Shown piece after piece: positions 6,074 to 14,262 of a DNA stretch of 21,104 nt. Made by a program: the position numbers and the translations under genes. Source of the stretch: a virus; IMG/VR virus record IMGVR_UViG_3300020162_000752, positions 1-21,104 of that record; one strand, written 5' to 3'. The notes below the pieces were generated by a model. It saw only the letters and a list, made by a program, of their open reading frames with translations. It ran no database searches and was not told the origin of the DNA. Every line of letters starts with the position of its first letter. Positions within the stretch are counted from its first letter, which is position 1.

Positions 6074-8140
6074 TTAAGCACCCATTGGTGGTTGAGGAGC
6101 AGCACTAAAGCCTTGTTCACCCGGCATAGGGGCAGCACCAACACCAATGTTGCCAGCACCGCCACCAGTCATATCAGCTACACCAGCGCCCGGTACAGGT
6201 GGAGCACCAGCAGCAGGAGCGCCAGCAGACGCAGCAGATGGCCCCATCAACGCAGCCTGACGAGCAGCTTCATCCATATTGTTAGTAACTTTGTCCTGAT
6301 CCAGATCCATCGACTTAGCAATTTCACGGATGATGTAAGGCATCTTGGCAAACGGCATCAACGCAGGGTTGCTAACGATTTGCAAGAACTGCATCAAACG
6401 CTGACTACGCACTTCAGTAGCCATCAAGCTTTCTGTACCACGTGCATTGACTTCCAGATCGCCACGGATGGACGGATCAAAATCAAACTGCATGTTGAAG
6501 TTGAAGAAGGCTTTACCGAGAGGAGCAAGCAAGTAGTCGTCAACGTTCTTGATAACGGTCTTGATAGAACCACCAGCAGCATTCATCAGCATAGAGATGC
6601 CAGAAGCTGTACGACCAACACCACTCACACCAGTTTGACCGTGAGCAAACGATGGCATACCAGTCGATTCATCAGCAAGCTGACGGGCCTTGTCAAACAA
6701 CTGCATGTTCTCTTGAGACACGTTAGGAAACTTAGTACCGAACAAGCTTTGACCGGGAGCACCGCCTTGACGACGAAACACTTTGCCGGGATAGACAGAC
6801 ATATCTTGACCGGGGACAAGGTTGGTTTCATCAACTTCAAAGACAAGGTTGCCCGACAACACAGCGTTGTCCACAGCCATACGCATGAAGCCGTTCATCA
6901 ATGTTTGTGTGTCGTCCATGTTCTCACCAACACCAACACCAGCCAAGCTGTATGGGTTGAGTTCGTATGGAACAGCATAGTAAGGAATCTTTGAAGGCTT
7001 GAAAGGATTCAACACCAGTCGAATAATTTTGCCATTGCAATACCAAATGTTTGCCTGAAGTTCATCACCATCTTGAAACTCTTCTGGAATTTCAATTTCG
7101 TTTTCCTCAAGCAATTTAATATCGACGTTGCCCCAATACTCCAACACTTCAAAGCGCTCGACAGCAAAGTTGGGAGCGTAGTCACGCAAGTCATCTTCCC
7201 AATACTTTTTAACATAGCCTTCGCCTTGTTCAATAAGCTGGTCAATAACGTTCTTACGGAAATGAGGACGGCGCTTCAGAGCACGAAGCTGTGTGCGCGA
7301 CATCTTGTGTCGCTCAATAATATACTGGCACTCTTCTGTGTTGTTTGCGTCAGGGTCCCAATAGAAGTTCCAGATAGAAACATGTGACGCTTCTGGTACA
7401 GTTTTAATTGTTGGCTTGTATTCACCGTCTTCTGTCCAGTTTGGGTATTCTTTGTTGATTGCAAACGGACCCTTCATCACACCTGTGCCAAACAGTGCCA
7501 TCTCAAATGCGGAAGCACGGAGATGTTTACTTGCACCGCTCTCATCAAGCTGGTCATGGATTTTCTTTTCCATCTTCTTGGCAGCAACCATAGCGGGACT
7601 GAACGTCACAGCGCTTGGTGTAGTGCCGGGACCATCTTTCAAACCGGGAATGTCTTTCAGGTCACCCTTCAAAGCACCAAGCATTTCTTCAAGCTTGTCC
7701 AAGTCAAAGTCATTACCGATAGAAGCAGCACCTTCTTCACCAAACGGAATAGATGCAGGAGCGCCTTTAGGATCGAAATGAACAGACTCTGCCACACCTT
7801 CAGGCAACACAGATGGATCAATACTCAAAGGGAATTTGTTGTTAGAAAACAACACATCTGTGATTTGACCATACGCAGCCAGCGTCTTAGTCTTTGTCAC
7901 CTTCACAAATACACGGCTCTTTTCAGTCTCAGTAAACTTAATATCAGGACCATAGATGCCACGATAGTTGCGATAGGCACGAAGCCATCTTTCTTCATCG
8001 GTACGACGAGATTCTTCAGATTTGACGTAGCGTTTTTCAATGAAGCTGATCAAATCACCAGCGGCAAAGTTGTCCTCATCCTTCGGAGAGTCATCAAGAG
8101 CCAGTGTTTTATCGTTGGATGGTTTGTCAATAAGTGCCAT
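6074..8140 (-). CDS. Portal protein
   Basis: This 688-aa protein is the ring at the capsid vertex through which DNA is packaged and ejected. Typical podovirus portal features are visible. These include an N-terminal helical part (SEESRRTDEERWLRAYRNYRG), VTKTKTLAAYGQITDVLF, the region HVSIWNFYWDPDANNTEECQYI (in segments) and PYYAVPYELNPYSLAGVGVGENMDDTQ. RTASGISMLMNAAGGSIKT and the following helix (FFNFNMQFD) also fit. The C-terminal 50 residues are Ala/Gly/Pro-rich. Length is within the range for large podovirus portals. It lies directly after large terminase, the usual order. GGAAC lies before the ATG. Confidence 0.93.
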   Translation of the reverse strand: MALIDKPSNDKTLALDDSPKDEDNFAAGDLISFIEKRYVKSEESRRTDEERWLRAYRNYRGIYGPDIKFTETEKSRVFVKVTKTKTLAAYGQITDVLFSNNKFPLSIDPSVLPEGVAESVHFDPKGAPASIPFGEEGAASIGNDFDLDKLEEMLGALKGDLKDIPGLKDGPGTTPSAVTFSPAMVAAKKMEKKIHDQLDESGASKHLRASAFEMALFGTGVMKGPFAINKEYPNWTEDGEYKPTIKTVPEASHVSIWNFYWDPDANNTEECQYIIERHKMSRTQLRALKRRPHFRKNVIDQLIEQGEGYVKKYWEDDLRDYAPNFAVERFEVLEYWGNVDIKLLEENEIEIPEEFQDGDELQANIWYCNGKIIRLVLNPFKPSKIPYYAVPYELNPYSLAGVGVGENMDDTQTLMNGFMRMAVDNAVLSGNLVFEVDETNLVPGQDMSVYPGKVFRRQGGAPGQSLFGTKFPNVSQENMQLFDKARQLADESTGMPSFAHGQTGVSGVGRTASGISMLMNAAGGSIKTVIKNVDDYLLAPLGKAFFNFNMQFDFDPSIRGDLEVNARGTESLMATEVRSQRLMQFLQIVSNPALMPFAKMPYIIREIAKSMDLDQDKVTNNMDEAARQAALMGPSAASAGAPAAGAPPVPGAGVADMTGGGAGNIGVGAAPMPGEQGFSAAPQPPMGA

Positions 8141-8181
8141 AAGTGTTCCAAATTATGAAGAAAGGTATAACATGTAGCGAT

Positions 8182-9768
8182 TTAATAACCAAATACTTCA
8201 TCTGCTACGACCTTACCTGTCCTCTGTGACATAGGATCGAAGTCAAAAAGACCGCTACGTGGGCGTGACATTACGCCATAACGCAACGCATCATAGGTGT
8301 GATCGTTGCTTACTTTAGTATTGATGTCTTCCAAATTGGTCTTATCGATAGGCAATGTAGGAAGATCGGCAATGATTTGTGTACAGGTATTGAAAAATAC
8401 AATGCGTGGCTGCTCTGTATAGGTATCAATCTGCAGACGACGATGTATTTCGTTCTTACCAGCGATGCGACTACCAGCAGAACGGTCAGCAGGTCGCCAA
8501 CGACAACCCTTCATTATCATCCGCTCAGCAATAGACGGTCCTGTATCGCCACGTTTGTGCCAGCATGAGCTATCCAGCACCCCATAACGAATCTTTTCCC
8601 CGTCTTCAGCCTGCATAACCATGACAGCAAGGTCTTCTGCCAGCACTTTGCTGACATAAAGCTCCCTATACACCACCAAACTATCATCTGGAGCCACAGC
8701 AAACCACAATACAGCGCTGAAGCTACCATATCCGTAGTCACAAGCCCTGAATCTGGGCCAACTACTAGGGATTGTGTAGGGTTCTACAACGTGAATAGCC
8801 CTATTGAACTCAGAAAACGCTGCACCCTCTGCAATATCCCAGTTGCCTTCAAGCAATTGCTTACGTTGGTGCTCTGGTAGAGACAACAACATGGTTTCGT
8901 AGTCACCAGACTCAGCCAAATAGGGGTTGTCTGCCAGTTTAGCCGAGATGAACTTGCGTTTGAACAGCGGCTGTCCCTCTTTGCTGTGCCCTTTAGGGTA
9001 TGTCAGCATGTCACCTGTCTCAACATCGGTAGCCCAGAAGCTTTTACCGGGTGCTGCAGGCACAATGAACATCTTTCTAACCCATTGATGACCGGGACCA
9101 CCGGGGTTGGTGGTGGCTCTCATGAACACAGGCAGATCTGGCGCTGCTGTACGCAGACGAGAACGCATATAGTTGTACGCAAATGGGGTAGGCCACTGTG
9201 TTAGCTCGTCCCAAGCGATGTAGGAGAACGACAAACCCTGATAACGCATGACATCTTCGTCACGGTCAAGGTAGGACATCCACAACTTACCCCCACTTGG
9301 ATGCTGCCATTGCATCTTTCGCTCACTCCACTTGATGCCGGGGTAGATTTTTGGATACATCTCCTGCGATTTCCAAATCAGTTCTCGCAATTCCTCTGTA
9401 GTGTGTCGAAGAATTAGTCCAGAAAACTGTGGGTGTGCAATGTAACGCAGAGGATCTGCAAGAATGGCATAGCTTTTACCGCCACCCGCAGCACCACCAT
9501 ACAACACTTCTCGTTCTGAAGCAGCTAGGAAGTTTGTTTGTGGGCCGGGGTTGGGTCTAAATATGACGTTGTCCCGCACAGGCTCAACAACTTCAATCGG
9601 ACTTGGCTGTGAAGTGTTGTCTAAGTTGGACGAATCGATCACTATCGAAGAAGCTTCCGTCTTTTGTTCCGAGTCTTTCTTCGTACTCTTGCGCTTTCTT
9701 AAGGGCTTTTTCGTACCCTTCGGCAAGCTTTCGATAAGTAGAGGATTTCCTTTTGTGGGACTGTTCAT
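8182..9768 (-). CDS. Terminase large subunit (packaging ATPase and nuclease)
   Basis: This 528-aa protein cuts concatemeric DNA and drives it into the prohead through the portal. The ATPase domain has Walker A GGAAGGGKS (91-99), Walker B YIAWDE (183-188) and coupling motif ATTNPGG (218-224). The RNase H-like nuclease domain has likely metal-binding acids in ACDYGYG (D344), VLDSS (D399) and DHTYDALRYG (D489, D493). The first 66 residues are Lys/Ser-rich, look unlike the conserved domain, and lie in DNA that also codes the end of the upstream gene. The ribosome site before the ATG at 9768 is weak, so the true start could be later, for example a GTG near residue 64. Family assignment is firm; the start is not. 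Confidence 0.95.
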   Translation of the reverse strand: MNSPTKGNPLLIESLPKGTKKPLRKRKSTKKDSEQKTEASSIVIDSSNLDNTSQPSPIEVVEPVRDNVIFRPNPGPQTNFLAASEREVLYGGAAGGGKSYAILADPLRYIAHPQFSGLILRHTTEELRELIWKSQEMYPKIYPGIKWSERKMQWQHPSGGKLWMSYLDRDEDVMRYQGLSFSYIAWDELTQWPTPFAYNYMRSRLRTAAPDLPVFMRATTNPGGPGHQWVRKMFIVPAAPGKSFWATDVETGDMLTYPKGHSKEGQPLFKRKFISAKLADNPYLAESGDYETMLLSLPEHQRKQLLEGNWDIAEGAAFSEFNRAIHVVEPYTIPSSWPRFRACDYGYGSFSAVLWFAVAPDDSLVVYRELYVSKVLAEDLAVMVMQAEDGEKIRYGVLDSSCWHKRGDTGPSIAERMIMKGCRWRPADRSAGSRIAGKNEIHRRLQIDTYTEQPRIVFFNTCTQIIADLPTLPIDKTNLEDINTKVSNDHTYDALRYGVMSRPRSGLFDFDPMSQRTGKVVADEVFGY

Positions 9769-10054
9769 TCTTTATACGTTTCAATAAACCAACATGACTA
9801 ATCTCTCTACCAGTTACATTGGTGAGCCATGCTGCCACTTGCCTAGAGCTATACTGCTTTAAATACTTCTTAGCTTTTTCCAAAGCATCTAGCTCAAGCG
9901 CTACAGGTTGCAACCATCCATCGTCTTCACTGTCTACAACATAACCAAATGGAACGGTGCGGGACAGTCTTGGTATCTTAACATACTCCTCTTTTGATGT
10001 AGGCTGTGGTAGTACAAAAACACCTAAGCCAAAATCAAAGGTATCCTCACTCAT
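9593..10054 (-). CDS. Terminase-linked HTH-like protein
   Basis: This 153-aa protein is drawn from the ATG at 10054 (MSEDTFDF); an upstream in-frame start at 10102 lies inside the previous gene and is less likely. The segment DALEKAKKYLKQYSSRQVAAWLTNVTGREISHVGLLKRI (in parts, about 72-110) looks like a DNA-binding helix-turn-helix with a recognition helix ISHVGLLKRI. It is followed by a Lys-rich helical tail. I recall proteins of this kind next to large terminase in other podoviruses, but not a proven function. It overlaps the start of the upstream terminase-small candidate's stop by 8 bp and overlaps the large terminase frame by 176 bp. It may be a second packaging-recognition protein. Confidence 0.8.
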   Translation of the reverse strand: MSEDTFDFGLGVFVLPQPTSKEEYVKIPRLSRTVPFGYVVDSEDDGWLQPVALELDALEKAKKYLKQYSSRQVAAWLTNVTGREISHVGLLKRIKNEQSHKRKSSTYRKLAEGYEKALKKAQEYEERLGTKDGSFFDSDRFVQLRQHFTAKSD

Positions 10055-10415
10055 CCACAGTTTCCTTAGCAGGCAACACCATAATGCCACCAGTGCTTTC
10101 AACTTGCACCTTCTCAGTTTTTACCAAACCAGCACGGTCGAGCAAGTCTTTAGCAGCAGACATCTTCTCTTTCAATCCGAGTTCTGTAGGATCGTCAATG
10201 GCACCAATCATAGCCACTGCAGCCTTTGGTGCTGCCATAGCAATGTAAAGCTGTGTAGCTTCAATGATTTCTTCTTTGAGATAGTTGGTCAGGCTTCGTC
10301 GGCTATAGCCTTCAGAGAAACCTGCCATACGCATGGCGTGACTGATGTTGCCGCCAGCTTCAGCGAACAACACCTCAAGGAAACGCTTATGTTGATCTGT
10401 AAGTTCTTTTGCCAT
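10047..10415 (-). CDS. Terminase small subunit (probable)
   Basis: This 122-aa protein has an N-terminal segment LTDQHKRFLEVLFAEAGGNI, then SHAMRMAGFSEGYSRRSL and a helix LKEEIIEAT. This order is typical of phage small terminases, which use an HTH to bind the packaging site and oligomerise to feed the large subunit. The central Ala-rich helices (MAAPKAAVAMIGAID, EKMSAAKDLLDRAGL) also resemble this family. It lies two genes before large terminase. The start has only a weak ribosome site, 11 bases after the previous stop, so translation may be coupled. The neighbour at 9593-10054 is the competing candidate. Confidence 0.8.
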   Translation of the reverse strand: MAKELTDQHKRFLEVLFAEAGGNISHAMRMAGFSEGYSRRSLTNYLKEEIIEATQLYIAMAAPKAAVAMIGAIDDPTELGLKEKMSAAKDLLDRAGLVKTEKVQVESTGGIMVLPAKETVDE

Positions 10416-10426
10416 ATGTCATTTCG

Positions 10427-10759
10427 TTATACAACTACTGAGTAATCTTCTTCTGTTCGGATTGTGACGGTGACAGCACTGTTATCACTAGCTAGTCCTC
10501 TGAAGCTGTCACCAGCCTGCAGAAAGAAACCGTCTGTGATTTGTACAATACCATTTGCAACAAGTGGTGTTTTCTCTGCAATGGTGTAATATGTTGAAGA
10601 AGTAACATCATACCAATCTAGTGAAAACGTAACAGGAAATGACAACATATTTGTAATAACAACGCTTGTAATTTGTGCGCTGTATCTAGAAGGAACAACA
10701 TAAACATCACTGTTTGTTGTTGTTAGCTCTTTACCAATTGTTCTGTTTTTTGTTGTCAT
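10427..10759 (-). CDS. Small beta-rich virion protein
   Basis: This 110-aa protein is drawn from the ATG at 10759 because that ATG forms an ATGA overlap with the stop of the 419-aa gene. An earlier in-frame start at 10777 has no such support. The sequence (MTTKNRTIGKELTTTNSDVY, ITSVVITNMLSFPVTFSLDWYD, and an end rich in Val and Thr) shows alternating beta strands. I recall similar small proteins paired with the larger protein coded just upstream. Both are probably structural, perhaps tail or head appendage parts. Function is not established from sequence. Confidence 0.8.
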   Translation of the reverse strand: MTTKNRTIGKELTTTNSDVYVVPSRYSAQITSVVITNMLSFPVTFSLDWYDVTSSTYYTIAEKTPLVANGIVQITDGFFLQAGDSFRGLASDNSAVTVTIRTEEDYSVVV

Positions 10760-12015
10760 CTTGAAATTTCTTCCCAATCAATTGAAGCATGAACTTGATC
10801 ACCGTTACTTGATCCTGAACAAACAAGACTGATCTCGTAAGGGGTAGATGTTAAAAAATTGCGTTCAAGCTGAGCAGCAAACAAAGCTTCTTTAAGAATA
10901 TCGATAGTGCTAGAGCCTTGATTGGACCCTTGGAAGTACCCAGAAGCCAACACCCTACCTGTACCTGCAGTGAAAGAAGTACCTGTGATGTTATATTCTA
11001 CTGACGAGTTTGCACCAGCACTAACCCAAGTACCAGCGTTGGTAGTGCCCTGAGCAATAATTTTCCATTTGTAATTGGCGTTGTTTGTGATACCAAGTAT
11101 TGATACTGCGGTCATGATGACAATGCCGTCCAACCTAGCAGACTTCAATCGAATTGACACAATGGGATAGTCAGTACCTGCTGTAGTTAATGTATGAGGG
11201 GCAGTAATGGCTGTACCAATCGATAGCTGTGATCCACGAAGTTCATAACCGCCTTCAGAAATAACAGTTGAGCAAACTTGCTTGAGTGTACTAGAAACTC
11301 CAGTGGTTGCATTGTTTGTCATTTCATATCGCAACGGCAACGAAGCTGTTGTGATGTATGTTGTAGTGATGATGTTGGCGTGATGAAAACTATGTACTGG
11401 AACAAATACACCATCAATGACAAATCCTGTTCTAACTGTTCCAAGTCCAAGCCATTCAATGTCCATGTACAAGATTTGAGCCTTAGTAGCATCCAGCGTA
11501 ATACCAGAACGACCTGTACCATCAAGCTTGTCTTGATTCCAATTGGTCTGAGCTATACGAGTATTTACAACAGAACCAGACACGCTACTGCGCTCAACCA
11601 TGTACAAAGTTGTACCATCTCGCTCAAAGTAGATGCCATTTGCTGCACCGAAATAACCAATACGCTGTCTTAAGTTTGCATTGGCTGTACCAAAAACAAA
11701 CGTGGACATAACCAACAAACTCTTTCCCGGTTGGTATGCAAACACTTTAATGGTTTCACGAACAATTTGATCACCACTTGCAGATCCAACCGTTAGATTG
11801 ACCAAGCCTTCGTTTGCATTGAAAGTTGCGGCTGCTGTGCCAGTGATGGAATCCACCCAAAGGTTGTTATCGGTGAATCGATGCGATGAGTCAAACAGCG
11901 TCAATGGGCTACTGATGCGTAGTCTTCCAAATGCATCGACGTTTGTACCACCAATGCTAACAGTGTTGCCACTACTAGCAATGTGTACAAGTTCTGGATA
12001 GCTGGTAATACTCAT
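10756..12015 (-). CDS. Beta-rich virion structural protein
   Basis: This is a 419-aa protein. Near the N-terminus is NVDAFGRLRISSPLTLFDS (about 25-43), followed by beta-rich sequence with IGYFGAANGIYFERDGTTLY, SGSVVNTRIAQ and WNQDKLDGTGRSGITLD. I know this pattern from phage structural proteins of unclear role that often sit outside the main tail block. No transmembrane segment is seen. The start overlaps the upstream 55-aa gene (ATGA) and the end overlaps the 110-aa gene (ATGA), so the three are likely translated together. A receptor-facing or capsid-surface role is possible but unproven. Confidence 0.82.
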   Translation of the reverse strand: MSITSYPELVHIASSGNTVSIGGTNVDAFGRLRISSPLTLFDSSHRFTDNNLWVDSITGTAAATFNANEGLVNLTVGSASGDQIVRETIKVFAYQPGKSLLVMSTFVFGTANANLRQRIGYFGAANGIYFERDGTTLYMVERSSVSGSVVNTRIAQTNWNQDKLDGTGRSGITLDATKAQILYMDIEWLGLGTVRTGFVIDGVFVPVHSFHHANIITTTYITTASLPLRYEMTNNATTGVSSTLKQVCSTVISEGGYELRGSQLSIGTAITAPHTLTTAGTDYPIVSIRLKSARLDGIVIMTAVSILGITNNANYKWKIIAQGTTNAGTWVSAGANSSVEYNITGTSFTAGTGRVLASGYFQGSNQGSSTIDILKEALFAAQLERNFLTSTPYEISLVCSGSSNGDQVHASIDWEEISR

Positions 12016-12179
12016 TTCTTTTTAGGCTTCACTTTAGCCTCAGACAAAGCAATTGCTATAGCCTGCTTAGGACTCTTCACCACTTTACCACCTTTGCCAC
12101 TGTGCAGAGAGCCTTCTTTGAACTCTCCCATCACCTTAGCAACTTTGGCTGTTTGCTTCTTAGTCTGTTTAGTAGCCAT
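12012..12179 (-). CDS. DUF6496-like small basic protein
   Basis: This 55-aa frame reads MATKQTKKQTAKVAKVMGEF, then KEGSLHSGKGGKVVKSPKQA and IAIALSEAKVKPKKK. The core VMGEFKxGxLHSGKGGxVVKSxKQAIAIALSEA is the signature I associate with DUF6496, found in many phages and bacteria. It is strongly basic (Lys-rich), so nucleic acid binding is plausible. The stop forms an ATGA overlap with the 419-aa gene. AAGGG lies about 12 bases before the ATG. It is short and easily missed by length cutoffs. Confidence 0.85.
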   Translation of the reverse strand: MATKQTKKQTAKVAKVMGEFKEGSLHSGKGGKVVKSPKQAIAIALSEAKVKPKKK

Positions 12180-12180
12180 G

Positions 12181-12474
12181 TCAGCATTTACCCTTTTTTA
12201 CCATACCACCTTTGTTCATCTTCTTCATAGGAGCAATGACAATGGCAACACCAGCTTTACCTGCTGGTTTCTTAGCTTTGTTGGTAGCAGCCATCTTAGC
12301 CTTAACATCACCACCCTTAGCCAACTTCATACCTGTAGCTTTCTCCACAGATTTGGCTTCAATGTCGTTAGCCTTCTTGTCAGCCATATCACGAACTTCT
12401 TGAGGCAATGTCTTGTCCATTGCTTGTTTGCGAAGTTCTGTAACCTTTTGTGCGTCTGTCTTAGCCGTAGCCAT
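12181..12474 (-). CDS. Small Lys/Ala-rich protein with KGG motifs
   Basis: This 97-aa protein is drawn from the ATG at 12474, which has the ribosome site AAAGGAAAC; the upstream ATG at 12504 lacks one. It begins with a helical charged part (TELRKQAMDKTLPQEVRDMA) and ends with a Lys/Ala/Gly-rich part including LAKGG, MNKGGMVKKG and a final Cys. Similar KGG tails occur in small proteins of aquatic phages. Highly basic, it could bind DNA. It lies one base from the next gene. Function unknown. Confidence 0.75.
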   Translation of the reverse strand: MATAKTDAQKVTELRKQAMDKTLPQEVRDMADKKANDIEAKSVEKATGMKLAKGGDVKAKMAATNKAKKPAGKAGVAIVIAPMKKMNKGGMVKKGKC

Positions 12475-12507
12475 AATGTTTCCTTTGAAAATAAACGAGG
12501 CCACGCC

Positions 12508-12708
12508 TCAAACAATACTGCCGCTCTTGTCTACACAACGAGTTGCAACAGCCTCAATAGCTTTGTCATCCCACAAAGCCATCAACTCTTTTACCTGTAC
12601 AAGCGCTGCAGCTTCACAGCTTTGCTTGTCCTTATACACCACATACGGGTGCTGCTCCAACATCATACACGCTTGTGCAACGCAGAACAAAAACTGAACT
12701 ATGTACAT
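12508..12708 (-). CDS. Small possibly exported protein
   Basis: This 66-aa frame has a hydrophobic N-terminus (MYIVQFLFCVAQACMM), then HPYVVYKDKQSCEAAALVQV and ends TRCVDKSGSIV. Four Cys residues and the hydrophobic start suggest export or membrane contact. The ribosome site is weak. It fits the spacing between its neighbours (21 bases after the 84-aa gene, 33 bases before the next). I do not recognise the family; it could be an accessory lysis or superinfection protein, but nothing proves this. Confidence 0.55.
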   Translation of the reverse strand: MYIVQFLFCVAQACMMLEQHPYVVYKDKQSCEAAALVQVKELMALWDDKAIEAVATRCVDKSGSIV

Positions 12709-12729
12709 AGGTATAACATCTTTAGTGTT

Positions 12730-12984
12730 TTACCACTTAATTTTATCAGCCCAATAAGCAGCACTCATCTTACCCTTTGCAATGTTCTGAGCATGACGAG
12801 CTTTGAAGGCTTCGTTGCGCTTGCTACCATCGGGAGAGCCTTTAACACCCTGCTGTCCAAACCGAATGAGCTTCACCTTATCACCATCCTTTGCCAACAC
12901 AACATGACTCTTTGTTGGATGATCGGGTGTCGCTTTAGGCTTGTTGTAGCCACTGAACTCTTCACTGCCTCTTTTGATTGCCAT
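12730..12984 (-). CDS. Small basic phage protein (DUF5872-like)
   Basis: This 84-aa protein is drawn from the ATG at 12984 with GGAG 11 bases upstream. Conserved-looking motifs are HPTKSHVVLAKDGDKVKLIR, FGQQGVKGSPDG and FKARHAQNIAKGKMSAAYWA ending DKIKW. I associate these with a family of small phage/bacterial proteins (DUF5872), a label from memory. It is strongly basic. The ribosome site lies in the last codons of the upstream 99-aa gene, so the two are coupled. Function unknown. Confidence 0.82.
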   Translation of the reverse strand: MAIKRGSEEFSGYNKPKATPDHPTKSHVVLAKDGDKVKLIRFGQQGVKGSPDGSKRNEAFKARHAQNIAKGKMSAAYWADKIKW

Positions 12985-12986
12985 TG

Positions 12987-13286
12987 TTAATATCTCCAAC
13001 TGTTACGCCTGTCGCGCCACCCATTAGCCTTCATCGCTTCTTCAACGCTGTCTAACGGGAAATAGAACCCTGTTTCTTTCTCAACAGAAGCTCTAACATA
13101 AAACACATCTGAATGAGGAACATAGACGTTGTCCAAACTTCCTCTGTGCAAAGCTATATAGATCTTTGCAGCATAGCTGTACGGTGGACTGTTCAGAAGA
13201 CCTTTAGTCTCTACTTGATCTCTAGTGAGCAACAGACTCTTTTGGTTTAACAAAAAATCTATCACTGAAGTTTTACTTTGTTTCAT
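12987..13286 (-). CDS. Hypothetical protein, first gene of the minus-strand block
   Basis: This 99-aa protein is mixed alpha/beta with an N-terminal SVIDFLLNQKSLLLTRDQVE and ends EEAMKANGWRDRRNSWRY. I do not recognise a family. It is the most upstream gene of the minus-strand block, so it should be the first translated from the block's leftward promoter. The ribosome site is poor (AGAG about 8 bases before the ATG). A DNA-contacting role is possible given the C-terminal Arg/Trp cluster, but this is a guess. Confidence 0.65.
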   Translation of the reverse strand: MKQSKTSVIDFLLNQKSLLLTRDQVETKGLLNSPPYSYAAKIYIALHRGSLDNVYVPHSDVFYVRASVEKETGFYFPLDSVEEAMKANGWRDRRNSWRY

Positions 13287-13409
13287 TGCTTATGCTCTAT
13301 ATAGAACAGTACAGGCTGTCTACTGTAACGACTGCTGACTGGCTGTACCGTAGTATATCGCTAAAGAACAACAAAAGAAACAAACGAAAGAAAACAAATA
13401 GTTGATTTC

Positions 13410-13709
13410 TTCACAGTCGATTTTGTGCTGATGGGGCTTTATAGATCTGTATAGTCTGTGTGTATTGTTTGATACAGACTATAAGAAAGTATGTATGTAC
13501 AAAACTATATGTCTTGTATCACTATGTGTTACTACATCACGATACAGTCTATATAGCCCCCTGCCCCTATGCCCCCAAGTTTTACACTCTTCAAAAATCT
13601 TGTCAAGCGATATTTTTGCATGGTGTTGTTATGAAGCAACAAAGGTAATGCTATTGGTTTCATTACTTGGTTGAGTAGGTTGTGGTGTGAGATTTTCACA
13701 GTCGATTTT
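13410..13709 (+). repeat. Pair of 15-base direct repeats
   Basis: TTCACAGTCGATTTT occurs exactly at 13410-13424 and 13695-13709. Each copy is preceded by GATTT-like sequence and followed by G/C-TG, so the similarity extends slightly. They lie 285 bp apart in the gene-free region, as binding sites or origin repeats might. Confidence 0.7.
13450..13483. repeat. 9-bp inverted repeat in the control region
   Basis: TATAGTCTG (13450-13458) and CAGACTATA (13475-13483) are exact reverse complements separated by 16 bases. No U-tract follows on either strand, so it is more likely a protein site or mRNA hairpin than a terminator. Confidence 0.55.
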
Positions 13710-13982
13710 CTGCAGCGGTATAGGCTGCTTTGTCTGGAACGCTTTAATGGTCCTGTAGGGGGTGGTAGGGTGGTGGAGCTGTGTAGCCCTTAGCCGGAGA
13801 TGTTAACGCTTTGTAGAGGCTGTATAGCCCCTGTGTGGGCACGATTGAGCTGGGTAGGTGGTGCAAATTGTGTTGTGGTTAACAGCTCTATTTTACCCTT
13901 CTGTGGGCTTCAGGGTATACAACTAGCGCCCTACCCCCTACTGGCCCACGCCCCCGCCCAGCCCTGCGTCAGCCGCGCAGCC

Positions 13983-13998
13983 GCATACAAAGGTATGC
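13983..13998. repeat. Hairpin GCATAC-AAAG-GTATGC in the GC-rich stretch
   Basis: A perfect 6-bp stem with a 4-base loop, flanked by GCGC on both sides (13973-13976 and 14005-14008 approximately), which can extend the pairing past an internal loop. It lies in the most GC-rich part of the control region. Confidence 0.45.
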
Positions 13999-14119
13999 AT
14001 CGCAGCGCAGGATGTACAGCATATACTCACGCGATTTAACCCGTATATGTAGATCTTCAATGAAATCAATGACTTAGAAGACATAAGAAACTGATCAAGA
14101 ATCGGTGGTCAACTTGTTG

Positions 14120-14160
14120 AACGGGTCAGAAAACAGTGATTTTAATGACTAACGGGTCAG
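14120..14160 (+). repeat. AACGGGTCAG direct repeats
   Basis: AACGGGTCAG occurs at 14120-14129 and 14151-14160. The second is directly preceded by AATGACT (14144-14150), a heptamer also found at 14068-14074 and 14247-14253. The arrangement is iteron-like but short. Confidence 0.5.
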
Positions 14161-14245
14161 TAACGAAGGTCGGTATACCAACACCAACTACGTTGACCTG
14201 TCCAACACCACAACCAACAATACCCCTACAACGCAGTCAAGTATT

Positions 14246-14262
14246 CAATGACTACGTCATTG
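14246..14262. promoter_or_regulatory. 17-bp palindrome upstream of P1, possible operator
   Basis: CAATGAC-TAC-GTCATTG has perfect 7-bp arms and a 3-bp centre. It ends 22 bp before the P1 -35 box, a position where an activator or repressor dimer could act. ACTACGTCAT within it recurs at 16325-16334 in the P4 leader. Confidence 0.5.

Noticed and set aside
5954-6994. 346-aa open frame on the plus strand antisense to the portal gene
   Set aside because: Ser/Thr/His/Arg-rich shadow of the portal frame with no start signals.
11983-12990. 335-aa plus-strand frame across five minus-strand genes
   Set aside because: Cys/Leu/His-rich shadow; the minus-strand genes beneath it have ribosome sites, ATGA overlaps and recognisable motifs.
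13460-13674. Two overlapping 62- and 69-aa frames in the control region
   Set aside because: No ribosome site, Tyr/Cys-rich sequence reflecting TAT/TGT-rich repeats, and both overlap each other in different frames.
13800-14039. 79-aa plus-strand frame in the control region
   Set aside because: No ribosome site, odd Cys/Pro/Ala composition, and it runs through the GC-rich repeat stretch; treated as non-coding.
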